A stretch of DNA of 57,905 bases from Pseudomonadota bacterium (lineage in GTDB: Bacteria > Pseudomonadota > Alphaproteobacteria > Ferrovibrionales > Ferrovibrionaceae), in NCBI GenBank assembly GCA_023433835.1, contig JAEYTW010000741.1, positions 1 through 57,905 on the forward strand, written 5' to 3'. The notes beneath the pieces were generated by a model. The model was given only the letters and a program-made list of their open reading frames with translations, had not been told where the DNA came from and searched no databases. Position 1 is the first letter of the stretch; each line of letters opens with the position of its first letter. Made by a program: the position numbers and the translations under genes. Below are positions 25,677-33,593 of this stretch, piece after piece.

Positions 25677-26258
25677 ATGATGAGGGCATCAGCTGGCAAC
25701 GGCGCTATGACGCCACCGCGCGCGACGCGATTTGAGTTCGAGAATGAAGCGGAAGATCTGCGGATGAGCATCGTAGCATTTCTCGATGTGCTGGCGCGAT
25801 TGCCTGGCGGGGCATGCCGAACCGACGTACTCGACAGGTTGCTCGATGCTTGTGCGGACGCCCTGGCCTGGTGCGACCAGAACAGGGGGCTGACTTGGAA
25901 CCAGGCAACTGTTCGGGTCGCCGAACCGGCGCCGGCGGGCCTTGGAGATTTCTCCTCGTTCGCCGGCGTCCTGGCTGAGGGCGCGGGCATCACTTGGCGT
26001 GATCACGATGGGGTTTCTCTGGGCTATCGCCTCGGCCGGGCCGATGTGCTCGTCTACCAGGGCGAGGGTGGCTGGTATTGGTATGATCTTACCAGCCCGG
26101 GCCCCTATGGCGGAGGTCTTGCGCCGGGGCCGTGGCCGAATCAGGAAAGCGCAAAAGCAAAAGGCTGCTTTCGGTTTATCGCGCTCGAAGACGCGCCGGT
26201 CGAAGCAAGGCAAGCCGCGATAGCAGCATGCCCTGTCTCGTTGCCTGATACTGTGTGA
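25677..26258 (+). CDS. Unknown 193-residue protein
   Basis: Not recognised. The start ATG 25677 is supported by AAAGGGGG directly upstream. Residues 18-60 form a helical region (EAEDLRMSIVAFLDVLARLP). The C-terminal half carries WRDHDGVSLGYRLGRADV and GGWYWYDLTSPGPYGG, suggesting a small beta domain. No signal peptide. It begins 9 bp after the response regulator, so it is probably the last gene of the TPR-kinase-receiver operon and may be part of its output. Confidence 0.58.
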   Translation: MMRASAGNGAMTPPRATRFEFENEAEDLRMSIVAFLDVLARLPGGACRTDVLDRLLDACADALAWCDQNRGLTWNQATVRVAEPAPAGLGDFSSFAGVLAEGAGITWRDHDGVSLGYRLGRADVLVYQGEGGWYWYDLTSPGPYGGGLAPGPWPNQESAKAKGCFRFIALEDAPVEARQAAIAACPVSLPDTV

Positions 26259-26314
26259 CTAGCCGATATTTTCTTATCCCGTGATCTTGTCGCTGGTGGC
26301 GGGCCCGAAGATGG

Positions 26315-26334
26315 ATTATATCGTACGATATAAT
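26315..26334. promoter_or_regulatory. Perfect 20-bp palindrome ATTATATCGTACGATATAAT
   Basis: Perfect inverted repeat ending 16 bp before the SprT-like start. Its right arm contains TATAAT, so protein bound there would overlap a promoter. No second copy was noticed. Its core differs from the TGTAATTACA sites. Confidence 0.6.
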
Positions 26335-26350
26335 TTTCAGCCGGGACCGG

Positions 26351-27049
26351 ATGGCAATGCCCACCCACAACGATCGACTGACCCAGGCCGCCTATACGCG
26401 ACTGCAGGCCGCCTACGACGACATGAACGACACCCTGTTCGCCGGCGAGCTGCCGCCGTGCCTGATGACCTGGCAGCGCGGCCGCTCGTTCACCGGGTAC
26501 TTCTCGGCGAACCGCTTTTCGCACCGGCATAGGCCGGAGACCAGCACCCACGAGATCGCGCTCAATCCTGATCACTTCAGCAGCGACATCGAGGTCATGC
26601 AGACCCTGGTGCACGAGATGGTGCACCTCTGGCAGCATGTCCTGGGAAATCCTTCCCAGCGCACCTATCACAACAAGGAGTGGGCCGCGAAGATGGAAGC
26701 GGTTGGGCTTATGCCGAGCAGCACGGGCAAGCCTGGTGGCGCGAAGACCGGTCAGAAGATCTCGGACTATCCGATCGCAGGTGGGCCGTTCGAGAAGGCT
26801 GCAGCCGAGTTTCTGGCGACGGGCCCGGTGGTCGACTGGAGGTCGCGGCCTTCGGCTTCAGCCGCCGGCGGCGCGGCAGCCGGGGCAGGGGGGCAGGGCA
26901 CCAAGGATGATGGTGATGAAGCGGCCCCCGTCGACCCGAAGCGGAAGATCAAGTACAGCTGCTTGAGCTGCGGCACCAATGTATGGGGTAAGCCGGGCCT
27001 AAACTTGGTTTGCGGCGAGGATGGCGCCGCTTTTGAGATTAGAGCCTAG
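26351..27049 (+). CDS. SprT-like zinc metalloprotease domain protein
   Basis: 232 residues. The N-terminal SprT-like domain has the zinc-protease motif HEMVH at 88-92 within LVHEMVHLWQHVLG, preceded by the usual strand HEIALNPDHF. A disordered Gly/Ala linker follows, then a C-terminal zinc-ribbon-like segment SCLSCGTNVWGK with CxxC and a later Cys. SprT/Spartan-type proteins are linked to DNA-protein crosslink repair, which would fit the covalent relaxase-DNA intermediate of conjugation, but that is inference. ATG 26351 or 26357 are both possible starts. A perfect palindrome sits directly upstream. Confidence 0.82.
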   Translation: MAMPTHNDRLTQAAYTRLQAAYDDMNDTLFAGELPPCLMTWQRGRSFTGYFSANRFSHRHRPETSTHEIALNPDHFSSDIEVMQTLVHEMVHLWQHVLGNPSQRTYHNKEWAAKMEAVGLMPSSTGKPGGAKTGQKISDYPIAGGPFEKAAAEFLATGPVVDWRSRPSASAAGGAAAGAGGQGTKDDGDEAAPVDPKRKIKYSCLSCGTNVWGKPGLNLVCGEDGAAFEIRA

Positions 27050-27144
27050 TAGTCAGGCATCCGGTCATCCCGGCAGATCAATAGGCAGATGAAACTGAAC
27101 TAATTCTGCTACTGTTCATTTTTCAAAATCGGAACCTCTGGCCC

Positions 27145-27570
27145 ATGAACCTGACGTCTCTTTCCGCCGCCATTGTCACGGCCTATGTCAGCACCCACAC
27201 CGTGCCAGCCGACCAGCTGCCCGGGTTGATTGCCACCGTGCATGCGGCGCTCGCCGGCGAGGGCGGGACGGGGCTCGCCGTCGCCGCGCCGCCGGCGAAG
27301 CTGGAGCCCGCTGTGCCCGTCCGCAAGTCGATCACGCCCGAGTACATCGTCTGCCTCGAGGACGGGCGGCGCCTGAAGATGCTGAAGCGCTATCTGCGCA
27401 CCAATTTCAACCTGACGCCGGACCAATACCGCGAAAAGTGGGGCCTGCCAGCCGATTACCCGATGGTGGCGCCTGCTTATGCGCAGTCGCGATCGGACTG
27501 GGCCAAGAAGTCCGGCCTGGGCCTCGGTTCGCGCGGCCGGGCGAAGGCAGGGGTAAGCAGGAAGGGTTGA
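27145..27570 (+). CDS. mucR: MucR/Ros-family transcriptional regulator
   Basis: 141 residues with the conserved MucR core: SITPEYIVCLEDGRRLKMLK, then YLRTNFNLTPDQYREKWGLP, then DYPMVAPAYAQ. MucR proteins are alphaproteobacterial regulators of surface polysaccharides, motility and transfer genes, binding AT-rich DNA. Unlike Ros, the zinc ligands are largely gone: one Cys remains in VCLED and the His pair is replaced (KRYLRTNF), as in the zinc-independent members of this family. It is a plausible binder of the AT-rich palindromes in this element, though there is no direct evidence. It ends 13 bp from the convergent umuC. Confidence 0.9.
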   Translation: MNLTSLSAAIVTAYVSTHTVPADQLPGLIATVHAALAGEGGTGLAVAAPPAKLEPAVPVRKSITPEYIVCLEDGRRLKMLKRYLRTNFNLTPDQYREKWGLPADYPMVAPAYAQSRSDWAKKSGLGLGSRGRAKAGVSRKG

Positions 27571-27583
27571 GAGCCACCAGATT

Positions 27584-28861
27584 TTAGGTGGCCTTGATGA
27601 CCGGCAGCTCGTCAAACCTCGTCGTCCAGCGCGGCGATCGCCGTTCGGCCTGCTGCTGCCAGGTCCGACGCAGCCCGGTCGAAGCGATCCTGATCGTCTC
27701 TCTCCCCCAGTCCCGGTTGATGCGGTCGATCGCTGACATCAGAGCTGCCGATCGTGGTCGATCGCGGTCGACCAGCAGCGAACGCTGTTCACGCCCGGCC
27801 GGCACCAAGTCGGTCATCATGACACCCGCCTTGGAATATCGATGTCCGTCGCGCCAGCAGCTGGCGCCGGCGGCGACGGCCGCGGCGACCAGATCGCGAC
27901 TGTCGGCGCAGGCTTCCGGCAGGGTCATGGTCCTGCTCGCGGAATAGGGCGCATCGTACGGGCGGAATCGCGAAGTGTGCATGAAAACGGTCATCGCCGC
28001 ACCGACGACCCCATGACGACGCATCCGTTCGGCCGCGCGCATGGCGTAGCTGGCCAGCGCCTCGCGCATCGTTGGCCAGTCGGTAACGGGCCGGCCGAAC
28101 GACCTGGTCACCGCGGTCCCCTGGCGCGTCGGCGCGACGTGCTCGAGGGCCAGGCAGGACTGGCCGCGAAGCTCCATAGCGATCCTCGCGCCGACGATTG
28201 TCAGGACCTGCCGGGCGCGGTTGATGTCCAGGCCGGCCAGGTCGGCCGCGGTGCGCACGCCCAGCAGCTGGAGCTGGGCCGCGTAGGCCGGCCCGACACC
28301 CCAGACGTCACCGACGTCGATCGTGGGCAAGATCTCTGCCCGGGCTGCCGGATCGCGCAGATCGCAGACGCCGGCGAGCTCCGGCCGCCGTTTCGCAACG
28401 CGGTTGGCGACCTTGCTCAGCACCTTGGTCGGCCCGATGCCAATGCAGGTCGGTATGCCCACCCACTGCCGCACCTGGGCCCGTATCTCGCGGGCCCGGG
28501 CTACCAGGTCGCCGGGGACGTCGGTGAAGTCTAGAAAGCTCTCATCGATCGAATACTCCTCGACCGCCGGCGCCATGTCGCGCAGCACCGCCAGCACCCG
28601 GCGGCTCAGGTCGCCGTAGAGCTCATAGTTCGACGACATCACCACTACCTTGTGGGCGCGGCAGAGGTCACGAATCTGGAATAGCGGCGCCCCCATCTGG
28701 ATGCCCAATGCCTTGGCCTCGGCCGAGCGCGCGACCGCGCAGCCATCGTTGTTGCTCAAGACGATGACCGGTCGGCCTTCCAGGCGAGGCTGAAATACTC
28801 GTTCGCACGAAACATAGAAGTTGTTGCCGTCGCAGAGGGCGAAGACCGGCGCGCCCATCAT
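27584..28861 (-). CDS. umuC: UmuC, error-prone DNA polymerase V catalytic subunit
   Basis: 425 residues, the normal length for UmuC. The Y-family polymerase N-terminus FALCDGNNFYVSCERVF has the first catalytic Asp. The palm motif YSIDESFLDF is at about residue 98-107 with the catalytic DE, followed by the fingers/thumb region (CIGIGPTKVLSKVANRVAK) and the C-terminal UmuC extension. It performs translesion synthesis with UmuD'. It overlaps umuD by 4 bp and shares its LexA-controlled promoter. Many conjugative plasmids carry umuDC-like pairs. Confidence 0.95.
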   Translation of the reverse strand: MMGAPVFALCDGNNFYVSCERVFQPRLEGRPVIVLSNNDGCAVARSAEAKALGIQMGAPLFQIRDLCRAHKVVVMSSNYELYGDLSRRVLAVLRDMAPAVEEYSIDESFLDFTDVPGDLVARAREIRAQVRQWVGIPTCIGIGPTKVLSKVANRVAKRRPELAGVCDLRDPAARAEILPTIDVGDVWGVGPAYAAQLQLLGVRTAADLAGLDINRARQVLTIVGARIAMELRGQSCLALEHVAPTRQGTAVTRSFGRPVTDWPTMREALASYAMRAAERMRRHGVVGAAMTVFMHTSRFRPYDAPYSASRTMTLPEACADSRDLVAAAVAAGASCWRDGHRYSKAGVMMTDLVPAGREQRSLLVDRDRPRSAALMSAIDRINRDWGRETIRIASTGLRRTWQQQAERRSPRWTTRFDELPVIKAT

Positions 28862-29295
28862 CCGGCCTGGCGCAGCGAATGGATGACGTGGACGACGACA
28901 CCCCAGATCGTCAACTCGGCCCCCTCGGTCAGCGCGATCGGCTTGCCGGCCGGCGGATCGGACTGCAGCAGGATCTGGGGCCCGCGGCGAACCAGGCGTT
29001 TGCAGACCAGGTCGCCGTCAAGGATCGCTACAACGACGTCACCATTTCCCGGGCGCATCGACCGGTCAACGACGCCAAGATCTCCCTCGTGGATGCCAGC
29101 CCCCACCATGGATGAGCCGGCAAAGCGTACATAGAACGTCGCAGCGGGGCGCCGCACCAGGTGCTCCGACAGGTCGAGCGGCACTTCCTCGTACTCGGCC
29201 GCCGGCGACGGAAACCCGCAGGCGACGACGGCGCTGTAGCAGGGTAGCGCCGGCAGGTCTTCGAGCGGGTCGGTGATCAGAACGACGCGGCACAT
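28858..29295 (-). CDS. umuD: UmuD, self-cleaving SOS polymerase subunit
   Basis: 145 residues, typical for UmuD. The cleavage site C26-G27 (VVACGFPSP) is present, with the catalytic Ser in AGSSMVG (S62) and Lys in LVCKRL (K99), as in LexA/UmuD peptidases. After RecA-stimulated self-cleavage it joins UmuC to form Pol V. A perfect LexA box lies 25 bp upstream of the start, so induction by DNA damage is expected. Confidence 0.94.
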   Translation of the reverse strand: MCRVVLITDPLEDLPALPCYSAVVACGFPSPAAEYEEVPLDLSEHLVRRPAATFYVRFAGSSMVGAGIHEGDLGVVDRSMRPGNGDVVVAILDGDLVCKRLVRRGPQILLQSDPPAGKPIALTEGAELTIWGVVVHVIHSLRQAG

Positions 29296-29319
29296 GCTGG
29301 ACTCTCCCGCCGATTTGAT

Positions 29320-29334
29320 GTTCTTATTTTGTTC
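29320..29334. promoter_or_regulatory. LexA (SOS) box GTTC-N7-GTTC
   Basis: GTTCTTATTTTGTTC matches the alphaproteobacterial LexA consensus GTTC-N7-GTTC exactly and lies 25 bp upstream of umuD. It is the strongest sequence hint about the host group. Confidence 0.9.
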
Positions 29335-29405
29335 TAAGCGATGCGGCCGGCTCTTGTCGACGACGAACAGACCGCCCCATCCACCAGCTGAACGGAGAAC
29401 CGCAG

Positions 29406-29666
29406 ATGAGCTTGATCAGCAACGATCAAGCCGCCCAGGTGCTGCGCTGGGCGGTCATGCTTTCTGACTTCGACGAGGCCGTCGCCGCGGCGATCGCTAA
29501 CCATCTTGGCGACCAGGTGCCCTCGGTCGACTACGACATCATCGACGTCGAGCGCGGGGCAGGCGGCATCGCCGCCGAGTTCCGCTTTCGCAAGCGCGAC
29601 CAGGCCGAGGCCTTCGGCACGGCATTCGGCGGTCAGGCGCGCACGGCAGCGACAGGCGCATCTTGA
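29406..29666 (+). CDS. Small unknown protein (86 residues)
   Basis: Soluble protein, not recognised: SLISNDQAAQVLRWAVMLSD, then DQVPSVDYDIIDVERG, then EFRFRKRDQAEAFGTAFGG. GGAG upstream fits ATG 29406. It is divergent from umuDC, so it may share the LexA-controlled intergenic region. The next gene follows after 12 bp on the same strand. Confidence 0.6.
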   Translation: MSLISNDQAAQVLRWAVMLSDFDEAVAAAIANHLGDQVPSVDYDIIDVERGAGGIAAEFRFRKRDQAEAFGTAFGGQARTAATGAS

Positions 29667-29678
29667 AGGAGCCGTCTG

Positions 29679-29960
29679 ATGGCTGAACTTCCAGCGCTGC
29701 CGCACGACGGCGTCGACTATATCGGCGGCACTTTCTACAAGGGCGAGCCGAGTGGCAGGCCGGTCTTCTGCGCCTTCAAGATCCTGGGGGCAACGGATCG
29801 CTGGGTGGCCGGCTTGTTCGATGAGCCCGCCGGAGGCGGCTCGCCCCTAGAAACCCTCCGGCATCATTTCCAGGGATTACACCCGCTGCCGCAAATCACC
29901 GGCGAGCACATCCTGCGCGGTGCCTATCAGGTTGTGGGCAAGAAGGTGGTCAAGGTGTAG
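29679..29960 (+). CDS. Small unknown protein (93 residues)
   Basis: Not recognised. Residues form a small alpha/beta domain (YIGGTFYKGEPSGRPVFCAF, AGLFDEPAGGGSPLETLRHH, ending VVGKKVVKV). GAAGGAG upstream is well placed. No signal peptide. It is co-oriented with the preceding small gene and converges on the gene at 29968. Confidence 0.6.
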   Translation: MAELPALPHDGVDYIGGTFYKGEPSGRPVFCAFKILGATDRWVAGLFDEPAGGGSPLETLRHHFQGLHPLPQITGEHILRGAYQVVGKKVVKV

Positions 29961-29967
29961 TTGGCAG

Positions 29968-30294
29968 TTACCGCGCGCCGCCGGCGCGAGCGCGCCCAGG
30001 CGGGATCACTTCGTCAATCAGCTCGGGCCGCCACAGCGCGACGATCGCATTGAATGCCGCCTCGTAGCCGAGCGTGTCGGGGTAGATCTTGTTGCGCGAC
30101 AGCCAGGCGAACACGGTCACCATGTCCTCGGCGATCGCGTCGTCGACCCCCCAAAGCGTTGTCAGTTCGAAACCACCGCACTGGGCAGCATTCCACCAGG
30201 CCAGCAGGAAATCTGCAGCACGCCGGGATTGGTCGGTATCAGACATCGCATGGGCGATCAGGCGCTCGAGGGCTTGCTTCTCGGTCTCGGTCAC
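29968..30294 (-). CDS. Small helical protein of an accessory-gene family
   Basis: 108 residues: an N-terminal helix (EKQALERLIAHAMSD), then FLLAWWNAAQCGGFELTTLW, then a Glu/Asp-rich helix AIAEDMVTVFAWLSRNKIYP. This resembles a widespread small family of unknown function found on plasmids and prophages of Proteobacteria (possibly the DUF7673 group). No catalytic residues are apparent. It converges on the small gene to its left. Confidence 0.62.
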   Translation of the reverse strand: MTETEKQALERLIAHAMSDTDQSRRAADFLLAWWNAAQCGGFELTTLWGVDDAIAEDMVTVFAWLSRNKIYPDTLGYEAAFNAIVALWRPELIDEVIPPGRARAGGAR

Positions 30295-30484
30295 GTTGCA
30301 ATCCCAGTGCAGAGGAAATCGTCATGATCATCGCTCAATGGCTGTGATGATTCCAGCCTCGGTGACAGGGCCGCCAATCAAATTCGCCGTTGGCAGCGGG
30401 TCCGGCCGCATGCAGCCTTATCCATGCTCCATCGGATCTGCCAGGCCGTCTGGAAGGCCAACTTGTAACTATTCCTCACAAGTT

Positions 30485-30516
30485 CAAAAAGCGAGGGGCG
30501 CCCGAAGGCGCCCCCC
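30485..30516 (-). terminator. Rho-independent terminator of the GWWW-repeat gene
   Basis: On the minus strand a GC stem (GGGGCGCC pairing with GGCGCCCC, 30495-30502 with 30507-30514) closes a TTCG tetraloop and is followed by CTCGCTTTTT. It lies about 25 bp after the stop of the gene at 30541-32385. This is the clearest terminator in the window. Confidence 0.85.
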
Positions 30517-30540
30517 TATGCACGCTGGTCAGCGGCTGCC

Positions 30541-32385
30541 TCAGGGCACAGCGAACCGTGTGATCGCGACGCTGCGGCCGTTGGGCAACCTGATGCTGCC
30601 CGTGGTAGCCGAGGTGAACTGGATGGTCGCCATCCCGCGCCCGCCGGCGACGACCAGCCCAGTACCGGCGCCGCCCGACAGCGGCGGGCCGCCGCTGAAC
30701 TCGGTCAGGGTGGCTTCGAACAGAGGGATGCTCCCGCCGAAAGTCCCGACGCTCGTGTACAGGCCTTGCGCGATGTACCAGACAGGCCGGCCGGTGGTCT
30801 CGTACATGTAGCCGGCGACGAACGCCTGGCCATAGGTTGTGCCCGACTGGACGACCGAGTTCTGCGTTTCCACGAACCAGCCGCGGCCGCCTTCGTCGGC
30901 AGACCACCACCAGCCCGCCTGCGGGGCAAAGGCGGGGGGAGCTGAAATCGACGTGCCATTGATGGCATACCGCTGGATTGAGAAGCTCGGCCGACCCGTC
31001 ACCGTGACCGTCGCGGTTGTGGACGACGTGAAGGCGACGCTCATCGTGCCGCCGGCGCCCGGCGTGGCCGTCGGCGCTTGATAGGCGCCGCCGAGCGAGA
31101 TCCCGTTTCGATACTCGTCGATCGGTCCCGTGCACGTGTTCGAGGTGGTCAGCGCGCAGCTCGTCACGTACCAGATGGCCTGGCCAGCGGTATTGTAGGT
31201 GAAGTCGCCGATGAAGCAGCGGCCGTTTGAGCTGCTGCATTCGATCGAGAAGCCCGTTCCGCCGTTGGCGGGTTCCCACCACCACCCGACTTCAGGGGTT
31301 GCCAATCGCCGAACAGCAGGCACAGCGGCGACCGTCGTGATAGCCGCATCCGATGTCGCCTGCCGGGACGAGAGCGTTCCGCTCGCGAGCGACCAGGTGC
31401 CGACGGTAGATGCCGGTAGACCACCGATCGGTCCGGCAGTGTAGAGGACGTCCCCGGCAGCGGACACACTGGCACTGGTCACCTGGCCGTCGACGTAGTC
31501 GTTGGTCACGGTGCCGCTGGCCAGCGAGATCCTCTGCGCTTTGGTGCCGGTCGCGGCGAAGGCGACAGTGCCGTCCTGGCTGAGCGAAAGGGTATTCACG
31601 CCAGGGGCGGCAACGCTTTTCGTCACGATGCCGTCGGCGGAGACGACCATCACGGTCCCGCCCTTGTTCCAGATGACATAATTAGCGGCGCCGGCGGAGC
31701 CTGTGTCGGCGATTCCGTGCAGCGCCCAAGGCCCGTATAGGCGGGTGCCATCAGCCGCTTTGAGCGGCACCGACTTCGTTATGGCGCCGTTGGAAAGGTC
31801 GACCGTCGCGATCAAGTAGGGGATCTTTCCCTGGAAAATCGCGGAGGTGTCCGACACGTCCATGGCGAGCAGGCTGGCCGTCGCCGACGAGGGCGACACG
31901 GCTACAGCGTACGTTTCGAGACCGAGCGATGCGATATCCGCGCCGGTCTGCAGGTTGACGATCTTAGCCCCCTGGACATTGGAGCCATTGAGGGTCACCA
32001 GCGAGCTCGACACGAGCCGCTTGCCGTCCTGGCTGACGTCCCAGCCATAGGGCATGCTCAAGGCGGTCGAGACTGCTCCAACAAGCGCCTTCGTGCTCGC
32101 GTTGATGCAATACGCGCCTGCACTGTCGGCGGTGCAGACCAGCGATCCGTCAGGAATCTGGCGGATCGGGCGCGGCGCGGCCCAACCTGTGACATTGCCT
32201 CGAACGGCCGCCCCGAATGCGGTAGTCGCGCCTGTCGACGTGTCGAAGCTGTAAAGCGCCGACGGGCTCCCCAAGATGACCGTTTCGGCACTGACCGGCG
32301 ATGCGGCGAAGGCGGCCGCGGTCGCGAGGCTTGCCAGGAGCGCTCCCCCACGGTCGCGCCAGCCTGATGATAAGGAAAACTGCAT
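30541..32385 (-). CDS. Exported protein with beta-propeller-like N-terminus and two GWWW repeats
   Basis: 614 residues from ATG 32385, chosen because AGAGGA precedes it and a signal peptide follows (LLASLATAAAFAASPVSAE). Residues about 35-360 look like a YVTN-type propeller (ILGSPSALYSFDTSTG, GWDVSQDGKRLVSSSL, NTLSLSQDGTVAFAATG). The C-terminal part has two copies of a domain beginning GWWWEPANGGTGFSIE (about 375) and GWWWSADEGGRGWFVE (about 500), each continuing with a W-Y motif (AIWYVTS, PVWYIAQ). Such GW-rich repeats occur in secreted or surface proteins of Proteobacteria, but no function is known. A surface or adhesin role is inference. Confidence 0.7.
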   Translation of the reverse strand: MQFSLSSGWRDRGGALLASLATAAAFAASPVSAETVILGSPSALYSFDTSTGATTAFGAAVRGNVTGWAAPRPIRQIPDGSLVCTADSAGAYCINASTKALVGAVSTALSMPYGWDVSQDGKRLVSSSLVTLNGSNVQGAKIVNLQTGADIASLGLETYAVAVSPSSATASLLAMDVSDTSAIFQGKIPYLIATVDLSNGAITKSVPLKAADGTRLYGPWALHGIADTGSAGAANYVIWNKGGTVMVVSADGIVTKSVAAPGVNTLSLSQDGTVAFAATGTKAQRISLASGTVTNDYVDGQVTSASVSAAGDVLYTAGPIGGLPASTVGTWSLASGTLSSRQATSDAAITTVAAVPAVRRLATPEVGWWWEPANGGTGFSIECSSSNGRCFIGDFTYNTAGQAIWYVTSCALTTSNTCTGPIDEYRNGISLGGAYQAPTATPGAGGTMSVAFTSSTTATVTVTGRPSFSIQRYAINGTSISAPPAFAPQAGWWWSADEGGRGWFVETQNSVVQSGTTYGQAFVAGYMYETTGRPVWYIAQGLYTSVGTFGGSIPLFEATLTEFSGGPPLSGGAGTGLVVAGGRGMATIQFTSATTGSIRLPNGRSVAITRFAVP

Positions 32386-32741
32386 AACGGTCCTCTTTCT
32401 ACGCATGTGTTTGAAAGGTTCTGGTTGGTCTTGCGGGGGTGCCTGTGGCTGTCGAGGGCAACGAGCCTGGCCAGTGTGCCAGTAGCCCCGCCGCCCCAGC
32501 TCAGCGACTGTGTCGCCGGCTGCCCACCTGGTCGGCAGGCGGCCGAGCCAGGTCGTGTTCATGCCGCCGCGGTTCGAGCCTGCCGTCGGCGAAAATGCGC
32601 CCGGCTCGCCAAGCCGGTGACAACTCCAAAACGCTGATCATGCTCGCCCCTTCCCTTACGGCGCTGGATTGTACAATGGTAAAGTCGTACTGCCGCAAAA
32701 AATTGCGGTCGTTCGTCCTTCCAGGGAGGGCTTGGGATCGC
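32386..32741. other. 356-bp gap with no convincing gene
   Basis: Open frames here lack ribosome binding sites and family features. The stretch probably holds the promoter of the leftward GWWW-repeat gene; a 10-bp palindrome ATTGTACAAT is at 32669-32678. Nothing else was recognised. Confidence 0.35.
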
Positions 32742-33002
32742 TTAGGGGTCTTTGCGTTTGGCTTTCGAGCGTGCCAAGCGGACACCAACGCCGCCGGCAT
32801 GGTCGTCAACCAAGAACTGCAGCCCTTCGCGCTCCATCGTCTCCTGGATTGCTGCCAAATTGGTCGCCCGCAGCCGCGGTACGCCGTCGGCACGCGCAGC
32901 GCGCGTGACGGTTGCCTCCCCCAGCCCGCACGCTTCGGCGAGCTGCTGGTGGGTCCAACCGAGGGCAACCAACCCCATGCGGATATGCAGTCCAGTGAGC
33001 AT
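32742..33002 (-). CDS. Short XRE-type helix-turn-helix protein
   Basis: 86 residues from ATG 33002 (the frame extends to 33080 with no better start). A helix-turn-helix of the XRE/Cro type is visible: HIRMGLVALGWTHQQLAEAC, then GLGEATVTRAARADGV, followed by MEREGLQFLVDD, a common C-terminal continuation of small plasmid XRE regulators. It is divergent from 33186, with a 12-bp palindrome ATCATTAATGAT between them (33119-33130) that could be its operator. Confidence 0.6.
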   Translation of the reverse strand: MLTGLHIRMGLVALGWTHQQLAEACGLGEATVTRAARADGVPRLRATNLAAIQETMEREGLQFLVDDHAGGVGVRLARSKAKRKDP

Positions 33003-33118
33003 GCGCGCACTGTGCCCGAATGACTGGCGCGGCGCCACTGCCGATTGCCTACCCCGCATATGTGATCGTCCATCCATCATTCGACGTTGCAGACTAATTC
33101 AGAACTGATATCCTGGCA

Positions 33119-33130
33119 ATCATTAATGAT
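33119..33130. promoter_or_regulatory. Palindrome ATCATTAATGAT in divergent promoter
   Basis: Perfect 12-bp palindrome in an AT-rich gap between the XRE-type gene and the rightward gene at 33186. A candidate autoregulatory operator; short enough that chance cannot be excluded. Confidence 0.4.
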
Positions 33131-33185
33131 CATCCAAGAGGGTATAGATGATCGCCGGGGCGTCAACGGTATTTCTGGGTAGGTG

Positions 33186-33479
33186 ATGGACCGTCTGCAC
33201 ATGGTTGCGACCAAGCTGCCAAGCATGACGGTCGCGGTAGGCTGGGATGCGTCTCTCGGGACGTTCTTCGCCCAGGTGCTCCGCGCCAGGGTCGACTTCT
33301 CGGGCGGGAGTGACGATCGACTGATCGTTCGCTTGGGAACCCGGCCGGGCGAGATTCCAGCCCCGGAACACCTCGTCGAACCGCTCAAGCCCTATGCGGT
33401 GATCACGCCGGAAATCATCGCGCTTTTGCGATCAGACCAGGCCGGCCGCGCTGAAGCTGCTGGGGAGGGTCGCCGATGA
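33186..33479 (+). CDS. Unknown 97-residue protein (DUF2442-like shape)
   Basis: Small alpha/beta protein: MTVAVGWDASLGTFFAQVLR, then DRLIVRLGTRPGEIPAPEHL, ending with a helix EIIALLRSDQAGR. Not recognised with confidence. GGTAGG precedes ATG 33186; a GTG at 33183 is also possible. Its stop overlaps the next small gene by 4 bp. Confidence 0.55.
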   Translation: MDRLHMVATKLPSMTVAVGWDASLGTFFAQVLRARVDFSGGSDDRLIVRLGTRPGEIPAPEHLVEPLKPYAVITPEIIALLRSDQAGRAEAAGEGRR

Positions 33480-33577
33480 GGTCCGTTATGCTCGCCGGCG
33501 CCGAGCTCGAGGACCAGGACGCCTACGCCGTCCGCTGCGGCGGCTTTCGCTGGCGCCAGCTACGGCCAGGTCCATAA
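33476..33577 (+). CDS. Very small protein (33 residues)
   Basis: Begins MRSVMLAGAELEDQDAYAVR and ends GFRWRQLRPGP. Its ATG overlaps the preceding stop (ATGA), suggesting translational coupling, and the composition is like its neighbours. It is below normal gene-calling size. Function unknown; it could be a non-functional coding accident. Confidence 0.4.
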   Translation: MRSVMLAGAELEDQDAYAVRCGGFRWRQLRPGP

Positions 33578-33593
33578 CTCAGCTTGTTGGCAC

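Noticed and set aside
27573..27592. Hairpin GCCACC/GGTGGC between mucR and umuC as a terminator
   Set aside because: Short six-base stem with no T-run; it partly overlaps the umuC stop. Not strong enough to annotate.
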